Counted from the first letter of the stretch, positions 8,401 through 16,647 are shown. The stretch is DNA of 41,822 bases from Sulfuritalea sp. (GCA_030247575.1 JAOTRV010000034.1:1-41822); one strand, 5' to 3'. Numbers and translations: made by a program. Notes: a model not told the origin generated them from the letters alone.

Positions 8401-8663
8401 AGCAGCGCGAAACGCTGATCGAATTCCCCTGCGATTTCGCCCTGAAGATCATGGGGGCGACGGACGCGGGGTTTGCTCAGGCGATCGTCGAGCTGGTGCT
8501 CAGGCACGCGCCCGAATTCGATCCGGCATCGGTCGAGATGCGCCCGTCCAAAGCGGGCAACTATCTGTCGCTGACCTGCACCGTGCGCGCCGTCTCGCAG
8601 GCGCAGCTCGATGCGCTCTATCGCGAACTGACTGCACATCCGATGGTGAAGGTAGTGTTGTGA
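8397..8663 (+). CDS. ybeD: DUF493 (YbeD-like) protein
   Basis: This small cytoplasmic protein has 88 residues, the usual family length. It begins with LIEFPCDFALKIMG and includes the section PSKAGNYLSLTCTVRAVSQAQLDALYREL, a ferredoxin-like alpha/beta fold reminiscent of ACT domains. YbeD proteins sit between D,D-carboxypeptidase genes and lipB in many Proteobacteria, as here, but their biochemical role is not established. The start overlaps the aminotransferase stop (ATGA). Confidence 0.9.
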   Translation: MKQRETLIEFPCDFALKIMGATDAGFAQAIVELVLRHAPEFDPASVEMRPSKAGNYLSLTCTVRAVSQAQLDALYRELTAHPMVKVVL

Positions 8664-8722
8664 GCAGCGTAGCAGGGGCCCTGCAAGGCGGGGATGCGTG
8701 CCAAGCGAGCGGCACTGCGAGC

Positions 8723-8740
8723 CGACAGGAAGGCCTGTCG
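8723..8740. other. Hairpin in the ybeD-lipB gap
   Basis: CGACAGG (8723-8729) and CCTGTCG (8734-8740) form a 7-bp stem with a 4-base loop in the 106-base gap before lipB. No T-tract follows, so a terminator is unlikely. Nothing else is recognised in this gap except a purine-rich run just before the lipB GTG. Confidence 0.35.
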
Positions 8741-8769
8741 AGCGGCAACGATAGCGCGGAGGCGAGGCT

Positions 8770-9378
8770 GTGATCGTCAGGAAGCTGGGTCGCGTCGACT
8801 ATTCGGCGACCTTCGCCGCGATGCAGGAGTTCACCGCCGCGCGCGGCGAGGACACGCCCGACGAACTCTGGATCTGCGAACATCCACCGGTATTCACCCA
8901 AGGCCTGTCGGGCAAGCCCGAACACCTGCTCAAAGACATCGGCATTCCCGTGGTGCAGATCGATCGTGGCGGCCAGATCACTTATCACGGCCCCGGCCAG
9001 GTCGTCGCCTATCTGCTGCTCGACCTGCGCCGGCGCGAACTCACGGTGCGCGGCCTGGTCAATCGCATCGAACAGGCGGTGATCGACCTGCTGGCCGGCT
9101 ACGGCGTTACGGCGGCGCGCCTTGCCGGCGCCCCCGGCGTGTATGTCGGCAAAGCGAAGATCGCGGCGCTCGGCCTGCGCATCAAGCACGGCTGCAGCTA
9201 TCACGGCGTCGCGCTCAACGTCGACATGGATCTGACGCCCTACAGCGCCATCAACCCCTGCGGCTACGAGGGCATGGCGGTGACGCAACTGCGGGATCTG
9301 ACCGGTGAATGCGATACTGCTCAGGTGGGCGAGGCTCTCGCCGAGCATCTGGCCCGCCAACTGGAAAAGAAGACATGA
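8770..9378 (+). CDS. lipB: Octanoyl-[acyl carrier protein]:protein N-octanoyltransferase LipB
   Basis: LipB moves octanoate from acyl carrier protein onto lipoyl domains of enzymes such as pyruvate dehydrogenase, the first step of lipoate synthesis. The 202-aa product carries the family motifs [28 protein letters not shown] and NPCGYEG. The thioester-forming cysteine is C164 and the likely partner lysine is K130. The start is GTG at 8770, preceded by GGAGGCGAG. The last bases overlap the lipA start (ATGA), so the two enzymes of the pathway are coupled. Confidence 0.95.
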   Translation: MIVRKLGRVDYSATFAAMQEFTAARGEDTPDELWICEHPPVFTQGLSGKPEHLLKDIGIPVVQIDRGGQITYHGPGQVVAYLLLDLRRRELTVRGLVNRIEQAVIDLLAGYGVTAARLAGAPGVYVGKAKIAALGLRIKHGCSYHGVALNVDMDLTPYSAINPCGYEGMAVTQLRDLTGECDTAQVGEALAEHLARQLEKKT

Positions 9379-10334
9379 CGACGAAGCAAAAAGGCGAAGC
9401 CAAGACCGCACGCATCCCGATCAAGATCGTGCCGGCGACCACCGTCCTCAAAAAGCCGGACTGGATCCGCGTCAAGGCCGGCAGCAGCGCAGGCCGCTTC
9501 GGCGAGATCAAGCAGATCCTGCGCGAGCACCACCTGCACACGGTCTGCGAGGAAGCTACCTGCCCCAACATCGGTGAATGCTTCGGCAACGGCACCGCGA
9601 CGTTCATGATCCTCGGCGACCTGTGCACCCGCCGCTGTCCCTTCTGCGACGTCGGCCACGGCAAGCCGCTGCCGCCGGACGCGGCGGAACCCGAAAAGCT
9701 CGCGCGCACCATAGCCGCTATGAAGCTGAAATACGTTGTCATCACCAGCGTCGACCGCGACGACCTGCGCGACGGCGGCGCGCAGCATTTCGTCGACTGC
9801 ATCACCAAGGTGCGCGAGCTGTCGCCGGGAACGAAAATCGAAATTCTGGTGCCGGACTTCCGCGGCCGCCTCGATATCGCGCTCGACATCCTCGCGGCGA
9901 CGCCACCCGACGTGTTCAATCACAACATGGAAACCGTGCCGCGCCTCTACAAACAGGCCCGCCCCGGCGCCGACTACGCCAACTCGCTGCAGTTGCTCAA
10001 GGCCTTCAAGGCGCGCGTGCCCGGTGTGCCGACCAAGTCGGGCCTCATGGTGGGCCTGGGCGAAACCGACGAGGAGATCCTCGACGTCATGCGCGATCTG
10101 CGCACCCACGGCGTCGAGATGCTCACCATCGGCCAGTACCTCGCGCCCTCCGGCCATCACCTGCCGGTGCTGCGCTACGTGCATCCCGATGTGTTCGCCA
10201 TGTACGCCCGCGAAGCGACGGCGATGGGATTCACCCACGCCGCCTCGGCGCCGCTGGTGCGCTCCAGCTACCACGCCGACATGCAGGCGCATGGCGCCGG
10301 GGTTACTATGAATTCCAACGATAAGAGCTACTGA
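9375..10334 (+). CDS. lipA: Lipoyl synthase LipA (radical SAM)
   Basis: LipA inserts two sulfurs into octanoyl groups on lipoyl domains, using one radical-SAM cluster and one sacrificial cluster. The 319-aa product shows the auxiliary-cluster cysteines C58, C63 and C69 ([12 protein letters not shown]) and the radical SAM motif C84-TRR-C88-PF-C91, plus the RSSYHAD motif near the end. ATG at 9375 overlaps the lipB stop. The final residues [11 protein letters not shown] extend past the usual LipA end and are encoded where base composition shifts to AT-rich. I infer that an insertion replaced the original stop region and added about ten residues. Confidence 0.95.
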   Translation: MTTKQKGEAKTARIPIKIVPATTVLKKPDWIRVKAGSSAGRFGEIKQILREHHLHTVCEEATCPNIGECFGNGTATFMILGDLCTRRCPFCDVGHGKPLPPDAAEPEKLARTIAAMKLKYVVITSVDRDDLRDGGAQHFVDCITKVRELSPGTKIEILVPDFRGRLDIALDILAATPPDVFNHNMETVPRLYKQARPGADYANSLQLLKAFKARVPGVPTKSGLMVGLGETDEEILDVMRDLRTHGVEMLTIGQYLAPSGHHLPVLRYVHPDVFAMYAREATAMGFTHAASAPLVRSSYHADMQAHGAGVTMNSNDKSY

Positions 10335-10379
10335 ACATAGATATTCGCTACTCTCCATAGGTAGGCGCTACCGAAGAGT
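10327..10379. repeat. 20-bp-spaced direct repeats and hairpin at the lipA/island junction
   Basis: GCTAC(T/C) recurs exactly every 20 bases at 10327, 10347 and 10367, and CATAG recurs at 10336 and 10356. The first unit lies in the last lipA codons. The second and third units also form an interrupted hairpin: ACTCT (10350-10354) with AGAGT (10375-10379), and GGTAG (10360-10364) with CTACC (10368-10372). This could be an insertion scar or a protein-binding array. Confidence 0.45.
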
Positions 10380-10676
10380 CGATGGACGCTCTGTCGAGCT
10401 TCCCAAGTTAACGCCAGATGCTGTTATTGGCCAGTAAATGGGTTTTGCGAGTGCGCGTACCGTGTGGCGGTATTTGGTGTTACGCCCAGTCCAGTATCCG
10501 GGTCGTCCTTTCCCCGCTACGTTGCGATCCGAACGATCAAACGGTATCCACAGGAAATCAATCTGACTAGCGTATTCATCAATCTGCACAGGAAACGCAT
10601 GTTAATTACATATCGATCATCTCCCAAATACGTATAGACTTGGAAAGTCATGCAACCCAAGTGCGGAGGTGTAATC
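10335..10676 (+). promoter_or_regulatory. 342-base leader of the deaminase gene, possible RNA partner
   Basis: This stretch between lipA and the deaminase has no convincing protein gene. It is AT-richer than the flanks and contains the hairpin at 10350-10379 and a second possible stem GCGTA/TACGC (10455-10459 with 10481-10485). The strong Shine-Dalgarno GGAGGT at 10665-10670 sits 7 bases before GTG 10677. In the related AvcID systems, as I recall the literature, a small inhibitory RNA (AvcI) is encoded just 5' of the deaminase gene, so this region is the obvious place to look. The sequence itself does not prove an RNA. Confidence 0.35.
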
Positions 10677-12368
10677 GTGGCTGAAGCGGCGCAGAAGAAA
10701 AGCAAGAAATCGACTTCCGCGAGTCAGGCAGCATTGGGATTCTCGGACAAGAGACCGCAAGAAGCTTTTGAGTCGAGACGGTCTCAGGAGCTTGTCATTG
10801 GCTTTGCTGGACCGATAGGGTGCGGCATATCGTCAGTTATTGACGAGACAGTCAAGGTTCTCCAAGGCTTGAATTACGAAATCCACCATATCAAACTAAG
10901 CAAGTTCATCCAAGACGCGATAACCGCAAATACCGTCACTGTCTCTGACCTGTTCGATCCGGTGCGTAATCGAGCGCATCATTACTTCAGTTTGCAGGAT
11001 GGAGGAAATGAGCTCCGGAAGAACTTTGGATTCGACATACTTGCCGAATGGGCTATTAGGGAAATAGTTCTTAGACGCGGAAAAGATATTCCACCGGAGG
11101 AAGAGAGCCGTCCAAAAGATTTTGTTCCCAAGCGAGTCGCCTACCTTATCGATCAGATCAAGCATCAGGACGAGGTTCTACTCTTAAGAAAGGTGTACCG
11201 CGGTCTTTTTCATTTAGTTGGGGTTATCAGCGTCTATGACAATCGTCAGAAGCGACTAACAACTGGTCGTAATCGTGTACCAAAGGCGCAAATCTCAGAG
11301 CTCATGGAGCGAGACCGAAAGCAAGAAGAGGACAATGGCCAGCAGTTGGATAAGGCACTACAAATGGCGGATTTCTTCATTCGTAGTGATCGCGGAACTG
11401 TCGCTGCCCTCAATCATCAGATGGAGCGATTCCTCGCACTTCTACACGGGAAGAATGGACTGACGCCGACTAGGCTGGAATACGGCATGTACATGGCCTA
11501 TGCGGCCGGATTGCGTTCAGCTTGTCTTGCTCGGCAAGTCGGTGCTGCCATTGCAAATGTTAAGGGGGAGATCGTCGCGACGGGCTGCAATGACGTTCCA
11601 AAGTCTGGTGGTGGTTTGTACTCGACTGAAGATGGCACAGCTGATAAGCGGTGTGTTCATCGGGAGGAGCAGAACTGCTTTAATGACAGAGAGAAGCTCC
11701 AACTCAAGCAAGCGATGGAAGACGCGATTCGTCAGTTTCGGTGGAAGCCTGAAAAAGGCGAGGAAGTTGGTCTCCCAGAGCAGGAAGTTCCCAAACTACT
11801 CAACAAAGTGTACTCGGCAAGTAGAACTAAGGACTTGATCGAATTTTCACGCGCAGTACATGCCGAGATGGACGCAATAGTTAGCCTTGCGCGAACTGGT
11901 ACATCAGCTACACGTGGAGGTGTTCTTTATACGACTACTTTTCCATGTCATAGCTGTGCGCGGCACATTGTTGCCTCCGGGATTTCAAAGGTGTACTACA
12001 TTGAGCCGTACGAAAAGAGCCTTGCGCAAAACTTGCATTCAGACGCTATTGCATTTGATACTGAAGATGAAGACGCAAAGTTGCCACCCGCCGAGTCCCC
12101 AGGGCCTCTTCCGCCAGTGAAATTTATTCATTTTGAAGGGATCGCGCCAAGACAGTACCTAGATTTCTTCAAGATGACTGTACGGAAAGACGATAGAACC
12201 GGCAAGGTAGTGCAAATCATTCCGAACACGGCGGAGAAGTCGGTGACTGAGTATCTAGACGACTACAGAGACTTTGAGTCGAAGGTCGTTGATCACTTGG
12301 AAACCGTTCTTCCGGGGGCAAACTCAGAACAGAGTAAAAATTCACCCTCACTTCAACCTGTAGCTTGA
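10677..12368 (+). CDS. Anti-phage dCTP/dCMP deaminase (AvcD/DCD type)
   Basis: The 563-aa protein combines an N-terminal P-loop kinase-like domain (about residues 40-270) with a C-terminal deoxycytidylate deaminase domain. The zinc site is complete: H395-A-E397 and P423-C424-HS-C427. Proteins of this architecture are known to destroy dC nucleotides after phage infection and so starve phage replication. The P-loop reads GPIGCGISS: the usual Walker lysine is replaced by isoleucine, so ATP use may be altered. GTG 10677 is preferred because GGAGGT lies 7 bases upstream; ATG 10650 would add nine residues. Codon use and composition differ from both neighbours, consistent with horizontal transfer. 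Assignment is by architecture and motifs; substrate choice (dCTP or dCMP) is not resolved. Confidence 0.85.
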   Translation: MAEAAQKKSKKSTSASQAALGFSDKRPQEAFESRRSQELVIGFAGPIGCGISSVIDETVKVLQGLNYEIHHIKLSKFIQDAITANTVTVSDLFDPVRNRAHHYFSLQDGGNELRKNFGFDILAEWAIREIVLRRGKDIPPEEESRPKDFVPKRVAYLIDQIKHQDEVLLLRKVYRGLFHLVGVISVYDNRQKRLTTGRNRVPKAQISELMERDRKQEEDNGQQLDKALQMADFFIRSDRGTVAALNHQMERFLALLHGKNGLTPTRLEYGMYMAYAAGLRSACLARQVGAAIANVKGEIVATGCNDVPKSGGGLYSTEDGTADKRCVHREEQNCFNDREKLQLKQAMEDAIRQFRWKPEKGEEVGLPEQEVPKLLNKVYSASRTKDLIEFSRAVHAEMDAIVSLARTGTSATRGGVLYTTTFPCHSCARHIVASGISKVYYIEPYEKSLAQNLHSDAIAFDTEDEDAKLPPAESPGPLPPVKFIHFEGIAPRQYLDFFKMTVRKDDRTGKVVQIIPNTAEKSVTEYLDDYRDFESKVVDHLETVLPGANSEQSKNSPSLQPVA

Positions 12369-12435
12369 CGATCCTAGTGCCGTTAATCTATCCTGTGCAT
12401 TCAGTAACGGACGTTTGATAGAGCAAAGCCAGACA

Positions 12436-12645
12436 ATGGAAATTCGCAACGACCCCCAGTTGTCGCTGGACTTTGAAGCCCAAACCACGGCGCATGTCGA
12501 TAATGCGGCCTCTGCTATTGATCGGCCGCGACTTCACCTCGTGCATTCGTCGAATGTACTCATCCAACCACCTTCTTCGGAAGAGGTGCGTGGGAACAAA
12601 ATTATTGAGGGCATACTTTCTCACGCTAGATCGCTTAGCTGGTAG
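12436..12645 (+). CDS. Small hypothetical protein downstream of the deaminase
   Basis: The 69-aa ORF starts at ATG 12436 (a TTG at 12415 would add seven residues), 67 bases after the deaminase stop, and shares its lower GC content. The product is hydrophilic, begins MEIRNDPQLSLDFEAQ and ends ILSHARSLSW, with no membrane segment or known motif. I do not recognise the family. Its place suggests it belongs to the same acquired unit, perhaps as an accessory, but it could also be a truncated remnant or non-coding. No strong Shine-Dalgarno is seen. Confidence 0.4.
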   Translation: MEIRNDPQLSLDFEAQTTAHVDNAASAIDRPRLHLVHSSNVLIQPPSSEEVRGNKIIEGILSHARSLSW

Positions 12646-12724
12646 GTTTGCCGGCGTGTTGTAATAGCCACTAATTGGGGTTCAGGTGGTCGCGTGCCCG
12701 CTCTGTGGCGCGTTATGGCAACCG

Positions 12725-14602
12725 TCAGGTGTAATCACCGCGCAAGGCGGCGACGTCGGTCTGAAGTCTCTCCGGTAACGCCTCCGCTGCCGGCACGACG
12801 GCGCCCATGACCAGTTCGATGCGCGAGAACACGCCGCGGCGGAAGGGTTTGGTCATCGCCGGGCCGTCCTTGCGCGAGAAGAAGCTGCCCCACAGTCCGC
12901 GCAACGCTACCGGCACCACGGGCACCGGGTTGCGTTGCAGGATGCGGGTGATGCCCGGGCGGAAGGGATTGATGTTGCCGTCGGCGGTGATCTTGCCCTC
13001 GGGGAAGAGGCCGACCAGATCGCCGGCGTCGAGCGCCCTGCCGACTTCGTCGAAGGCCTTTTCCATCATCGCCGGATCTTCCTTGGCCGAGGCGATCGGG
13101 ATGGCCCTGCTGGTGCGAAAGACGAAATTGAGCAGCGGCCAACGGAAGATGTGGTGGTCCATGACGAAGCGGATCGGGCGCCGGCAGGCGGCCATGATCA
13201 CCAGCGCATCGACGAAGGAAACGTGGTTGCAGACGATCACCGCCGGGCCTTCCTCCGGCACATGGTCGAGCTCCTGCACGCGCAGGCGATACACGGTGTG
13301 AATCAGCATCCAGACGATGAAGCGCAGCAGGAATTCGGGCACCAGGCCGTAGATGAACAGCGCCACCGCCGCGTTGCAGATCGCCGCCACGGCGAACAGC
13401 ATCGGGATGCTCAGTCCGGCGGCCAGCATGCCGGCGGCGCAGAGCGCGCCGACCACCATGAACAGCGCGTTCATGATGTTGTTGGCGGCGATGATGCGGG
13501 CGCCGTGCTCGGGATTGGAGCGCTGCTGCACCAGGGCGTAGAGCGGCACGATGAAGAAGCCGCCGAAGATGCCGAGCAGGCCGAGGTCGATCAGCACCCG
13601 CCAGGTCGAGCCGAGTTCGAGCAGCGCCAGCGCGCCCAGCGGTACCGGCGCGGGCGCGGCCGGCGAGGCCAGCGCGAGGTCGAGCGCGAACAGCGTCATG
13701 CCGATCGAGCCCAGCGGCACCAGGCCGAGTTCGACGCGCCTGGCCGAGAGCTTTTCGCAAAACAATGAACCGACGCCGATGCCGAAGGTGAAGGTCGCCA
13801 GCAGCAGGGTCACCGCTGTTTCACTGCCGCCCAGCACATTCTTGGTGTAGGCGGGAAACTGGGCGAGGAACAACGCGCCGAACAGCCAGAACCAGGATAT
13901 GCCCATGATCGAGAGGAATACGGTCTGGTTCTCGCGGGCGAACTGGATGTTGCGCCAGGTCTCTGTCAGCGGATTGATGCTGATCGACAAAGTCGGCGCT
14001 GGCGGCACGGCGGCCGGAATCGAGCGCGAGGCGACATAGCCGGCGATGGCGATGGCGAGACCGACGCCGGTGATCCATGCCGTGCCGGCGCCGTTGCCGG
14101 CGAGCAGGCCGCCGAGCAGGGTGCCGACGAGTATCGCAATGAAGGTGCCGGCCTCGATCAGGGCATTGCCGCCGACTAGTTCCTCGCTTTTGAGATGCTG
14201 CGGCAGGATCGCGTATTTCACCGGGCCGAACAGCGTCGAATGCAGCCCGAGCAGAAACAGGCTGACAAACAGCACGGCGATGCTGTGCAATGCAAGGCCG
14301 ATGCCGGCGACGATGACGATGCCGATCTCCAGCAGCTTGACGAATTGCGCCAGGCGCGCCTTGTCGTACTTGTCGGCGAGTTGCCCGGCCGTCGCGGAAA
14401 ACAGGAAGAAGGGCAGGATGAAAATGCCCGCCGCAAGATTCGCCAGCAGCTCGGGCTTGATCGTGGTCCAGCTCGCGGCCTGGAAGGTCAGCAGCACGAC
14501 CATGGCGTTCTTCAGCACGTTGTCGTTCAGCGCGCCGAGAAACTGGGTGACGAACAGCGGGGCGAAGCGGCGGGCGCACAGCAGGCCGGATTGGGTACTC
14601 AT
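12725..14602 (-). CDS. LplT-like MFS transporter fused to PlsC-type acyltransferase
   Basis: The 625-aa protein has an N-terminal major facilitator domain of the lysophospholipid transporter type (about residues 1-420; FLGALNDNVLKNAMVVLLTF, FGPVKYAILP) and a C-terminal 1-acylglycerol-3-phosphate acyltransferase domain. The acyltransferase motifs are intact: NH460-VSFVD and GLFPEGKI. The likely role is inward flipping and re-acylation of lysophospholipids at the inner membrane. Three-domain relatives also carry an acyl-ACP synthetase domain; it is absent here. ATG at 14602 with AAGGA upstream is preferred over an ATG 84 bases further up that lacks support. It lies about 90 bases downstream of the DUF2145 gene on the same strand. 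Confidence 0.88.
   Translation of the reverse strand: MSTQSGLLCARRFAPLFVTQFLGALNDNVLKNAMVVLLTFQAASWTTIKPELLANLAAGIFILPFFLFSATAGQLADKYDKARLAQFVKLLEIGIVIVAGIGLALHSIAVLFVSLFLLGLHSTLFGPVKYAILPQHLKSEELVGGNALIEAGTFIAILVGTLLGGLLAGNGAGTAWITGVGLAIAIAGYVASRSIPAAVPPAPTLSISINPLTETWRNIQFARENQTVFLSIMGISWFWLFGALFLAQFPAYTKNVLGGSETAVTLLLATFTFGIGVGSLFCEKLSARRVELGLVPLGSIGMTLFALDLALASPAAPAPVPLGALALLELGSTWRVLIDLGLLGIFGGFFIVPLYALVQQRSNPEHGARIIAANNIMNALFMVVGALCAAGMLAAGLSIPMLFAVAAICNAAVALFIYGLVPEFLLRFIVWMLIHTVYRLRVQELDHVPEEGPAVIVCNHVSFVDALVIMAACRRPIRFVMDHHIFRWPLLNFVFRTSRAIPIASAKEDPAMMEKAFDEVGRALDAGDLVGLFPEGKITADGNINPFRPGITRILQRNPVPVVPVALRGLWGSFFSRKDGPAMTKPFRRGVFSRIELVMGAVVPAAEALPERLQTDVAALRGDYT
13989..14012 (+). repeat. 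24-bp dispersed repeat, copy 2 (inside the MFS-PlsC gene)
   Basis: It begins AAAGTCGG and ends with CGCTGGCGGCACGGCG, the same 16-base core as copy 1; 20 of 24 positions match the copy at 20866-20889. On the coding (minus) strand it gives A-V-P-P-A-P-T in a cytoplasmic-loop-like stretch between membrane helices. Confidence 0.55.
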
Positions 14603-14692
14603 CGGGAATTCCTTGGGCGTTGGTTTGGGGGGGGTTCCACAGCGGTGCCGGATTGTCGCAGGAATGACGGACGCCGTGGACGGCAATGACGA

Positions 14693-15580
14693 TCAGATAG
14701 CGACGGCGCCGCGGCGCTGCGGTCTGTCGACAGGCAGCGTGCGCAGCCGCAACGGCGCATCGCCGAGGCCGGAGCGCTCCATCCAGGCGAACACCGAGTC
14801 GACCGTGACGGTGTCGATCTGCCCGGCCATGCGCCGCCCGAAAGGGTGGTCGTCGAAGCTGATGTGGGCCGACGACACGCGCGCACCCAACCGCGTCAGA
14901 GACGAAACCTGCAGGGTCGTGGGCCGGTAGTCGCGGGCGCGCAGCCAATTGCGCGCTGACTCGCGGCTGATGACCGAGGGTTCGGCCAGCATCGCCAGGG
15001 TTTCGATCGCCCACTGGTTGCTTTGCTGGTAGGGCCCCGACCACGGGTAGGCCAGCATGTTGTAGCGCGGCTCGTGCAGCGTGGTCAGCAACAGATCATC
15101 CCCAAGTTGTTCCGGCAGGCGTGCCGCGATCGCGGGTTTCAATACCACCACCCCGGCTTCATGGGCGTAGAGGCCGTCGCCGAAAAATTCGGCCAGGCCC
15201 TGCCGGTAGAGCGTGCTTTGGCTGCTGCCGCACTGGTTGAGCTTGTGCACCACGCGCCACGCGTCGCGACCGCTGAGCGCCGAATCATCGCGATAGGCAA
15301 TGCCGAGGTGCGAATAGCGCAAGCCGTACTGGCGGAGATCCTGCCCGGCACGGGCGATCAGCAGCACCCGGGTGCCGTCGCGCCGCGCCATCTCGTCGAG
15401 TTGCTGCGCGACGCTGGCGGCCAGCGCCAGGTCGCGCCGGATCGAATCCAGGCTGGGCCGGCGCGGCTCGCAATTTTGCCCGGCCAGGGCCGGGCCGGTG
15501 GCGCCGGCCAGGGTCGCCACGGCGATCGTCGCGAAAAGTGTGTGGCGCAAGCTACCCATCAGGCGGATCAGGAAGTTCAT
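14693..15580 (-). CDS. DUF2145 family exported protein
   Basis: The 295-aa product has an N-terminal signal peptide (about residues 1-33, ending GATGPALAGQ) and matches the DUF2145 pattern I know: a long helix SIRRDLALAASVAQQLDEM, then VLLIARAGQDLRQYGLRYSHLG, VVHKLNQCG, and LYRQGLAEFFGDGL. The conserved tyrosines, histidine and cysteine pattern suggest an enzyme, but no function is established. ATG 15580 overlaps the stop of the preceding gene (TGATG), so translation is coupled. It is the last gene of a three-gene operon with an exported 148-aa protein and a YiaAB membrane protein. Confidence 0.8.
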   Translation of the reverse strand: MNFLIRLMGSLRHTLFATIAVATLAGATGPALAGQNCEPRRPSLDSIRRDLALAASVAQQLDEMARRDGTRVLLIARAGQDLRQYGLRYSHLGIAYRDDSALSGRDAWRVVHKLNQCGSSQSTLYRQGLAEFFGDGLYAHEAGVVVLKPAIAARLPEQLGDDLLLTTLHEPRYNMLAYPWSGPYQQSNQWAIETLAMLAEPSVISRESARNWLRARDYRPTTLQVSSLTRLGARVSSAHISFDDHPFGRRMAGQIDTVTVDSVFAWMERSGLGDAPLRLRTLPVDRPQRRGAVAI

Positions 15581-16026
15581 CACCGTATCCTTTCGTTGTA
15601 GAGCAGCGATTCGCCCAGGGCGTTGGGTACCAGGCAGAGCACTTCGCCGGCGACGGAAAGCAGCCAGCCGGCGGCGACGACAGTCACGGAGACGACGGTT
15701 CCGGCTGCGACCAGCGATGCGGCGGCGGCTTCGCCGCTGAAGCGCAGGCTTGCCGTGACGCCGTCCGAGGCGCGGCGCAGCAGCCATACCGTTCCCGTGG
15801 CGGTGGTCTCGACCGCGACTACGGTCAATACGGCGCCGGCGCTGAGGATCGCCACCGGTGCGGCGCTGAGCACGGCGACCGGTAGCGAGAGCGAAATGCT
15901 GGATGCGGCGCTGGCGTCCGCGGCGCCGCCATGCGCCCGGGCTGGAACCGCCAGCAACAAGGCGGGGGCGAGGGTCAGGCCGACCAGGGTGCGCAAGGCA
16001 CGGCGGCGGGAAATGTCGTATGTCAT
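15580..16026 (-). CDS. Exported hydrophobic protein of unknown function
   Basis: The 148-aa protein starts MTYDISRRRALRTLVG, a basic n-region with consecutive arginines followed by a hydrophobic core ending ARA, so a signal peptide (possibly Tat-type) is likely. The mature part is low in charge, rich in Ala, Val and Ser, and contains pseudo-repeats such as PVAVLSAAPVAILSAGAVL and WLLSVAGEVLCLVP; it ends SLLYNERIR. A strong AAGGAG lies upstream of ATG 16026. I do not recognise a named family. It sits between the YiaAB gene and the DUF2145 gene and overlaps the latter. Confidence 0.75.
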   Translation of the reverse strand: MTYDISRRRALRTLVGLTLAPALLLAVPARAHGGAADASAASSISLSLPVAVLSAAPVAILSAGAVLTVVAVETTATGTVWLLRRASDGVTASLRFSGEAAAASLVAAGTVVSVTVVAAGWLLSVAGEVLCLVPNALGESLLYNERIR

Positions 16027-16053
16027 GAGAGTCTCCTTTTGTGGATGCAAGGC

Positions 16054-16527
16054 TTAGTGGTTAGTGGCTGCGGTTTCAGTGGCGGGCTGGGTCGGAGCGA
16101 ATTCCTGCCCGCGTTCGAGCCGGTCGGCCTCGTAGGCGTCGCGCAGGGTCTTGGCCAGCGTGAAGGCGGACGAGATCAGGTAGAGCCAGCTCACCAGCAG
16201 ATAGGCCTTCCAGGTCGGGTTGATTTCCATCCGCCACAGGCCCCAGGCGGTGAGCGCCATCGACAGGGCGAAGCCGCCCCAGACCACCATGGCCCACATC
16301 GGCGTGTCGGAGGGGGCGATGGCGTTGTCGCGGACATATTTGGACAGGACGAAGGCCGACGAGAGGCAGAAGAAATAGCCCATGACCATGAAGGCGCGGT
16401 CGAGGTCGCCGCCCGGCAGCCAGGCAAGCCCGGTGCCGCAGACCAGCATGGCGATGCCGAAGGAAATCCATGCCTGCATGCGCCAGGCGTGTGTGTCGCG
16501 TTGAATGATGCGAACCGTGTTTTCCAT
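16054..16527 (-). CDS. YiaA/YiaB family inner membrane protein
   Basis: The 157-aa product has four predicted membrane helices arranged as two copies of the YiaAB two-helix unit: WISFGIAMLVCGTGLAWLPG with a helix ending SKYVRDN, then a second hairpin with GLWRMEINPTWKAYLLVSWL ending AKTLRDAYE. Each unit ends in the K-x-x-RD pattern typical of the family. AAGGAG lies at good spacing before ATG 16527. It is the first gene of the operon with the 148-aa exported protein and DUF2145. The molecular function of YiaAB proteins is unknown. Confidence 0.85.
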   Translation of the reverse strand: MENTVRIIQRDTHAWRMQAWISFGIAMLVCGTGLAWLPGGDLDRAFMVMGYFFCLSSAFVLSKYVRDNAIAPSDTPMWAMVVWGGFALSMALTAWGLWRMEINPTWKAYLLVSWLYLISSAFTLAKTLRDAYEADRLERGQEFAPTQPATETAATNH

Positions 16528-16628
16528 GATGTGCTCCTTGGTTGTTGTGTCGAATGACGGGCTCATCATGGGCGTGGGGCGCTAGCGGTACAAGCAAAGG
16601 GGACGATGTGTCATGGATCTCGACTTGT

Positions 16629-16647
16629 AGTATCGTCTGCAGATACT
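16629..16647. promoter_or_regulatory. Palindromic operator candidate upstream of the XRE gene
   Basis: AGTATC (16629-16634) and GATACT (16642-16647) form a perfect 6-bp inverted repeat with a 7-base spacer, in the 142-base divergent region between the YiaAB gene and the regulator. It lies 23 bases before the regulator start, a position suited to autorepression. No clear -35/-10 pair could be assigned to either side. Confidence 0.4.

Noticed and set aside
10368-10589. 73-codon minus-strand ORF in the deaminase leader
   Set aside because: No Shine-Dalgarno, no recognised motif, and it lies opposite the proposed RNA hairpins. It may be real but cannot be supported.
14603-14692. Repeat-like sequence GTCGCAGGAATGACGG between the DUF2145 and MFS-PlsC genes
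   Set aside because: It resembles common GGAATGACG-type intergenic repeats, but only one incomplete copy is present in the window, so it cannot be supported.
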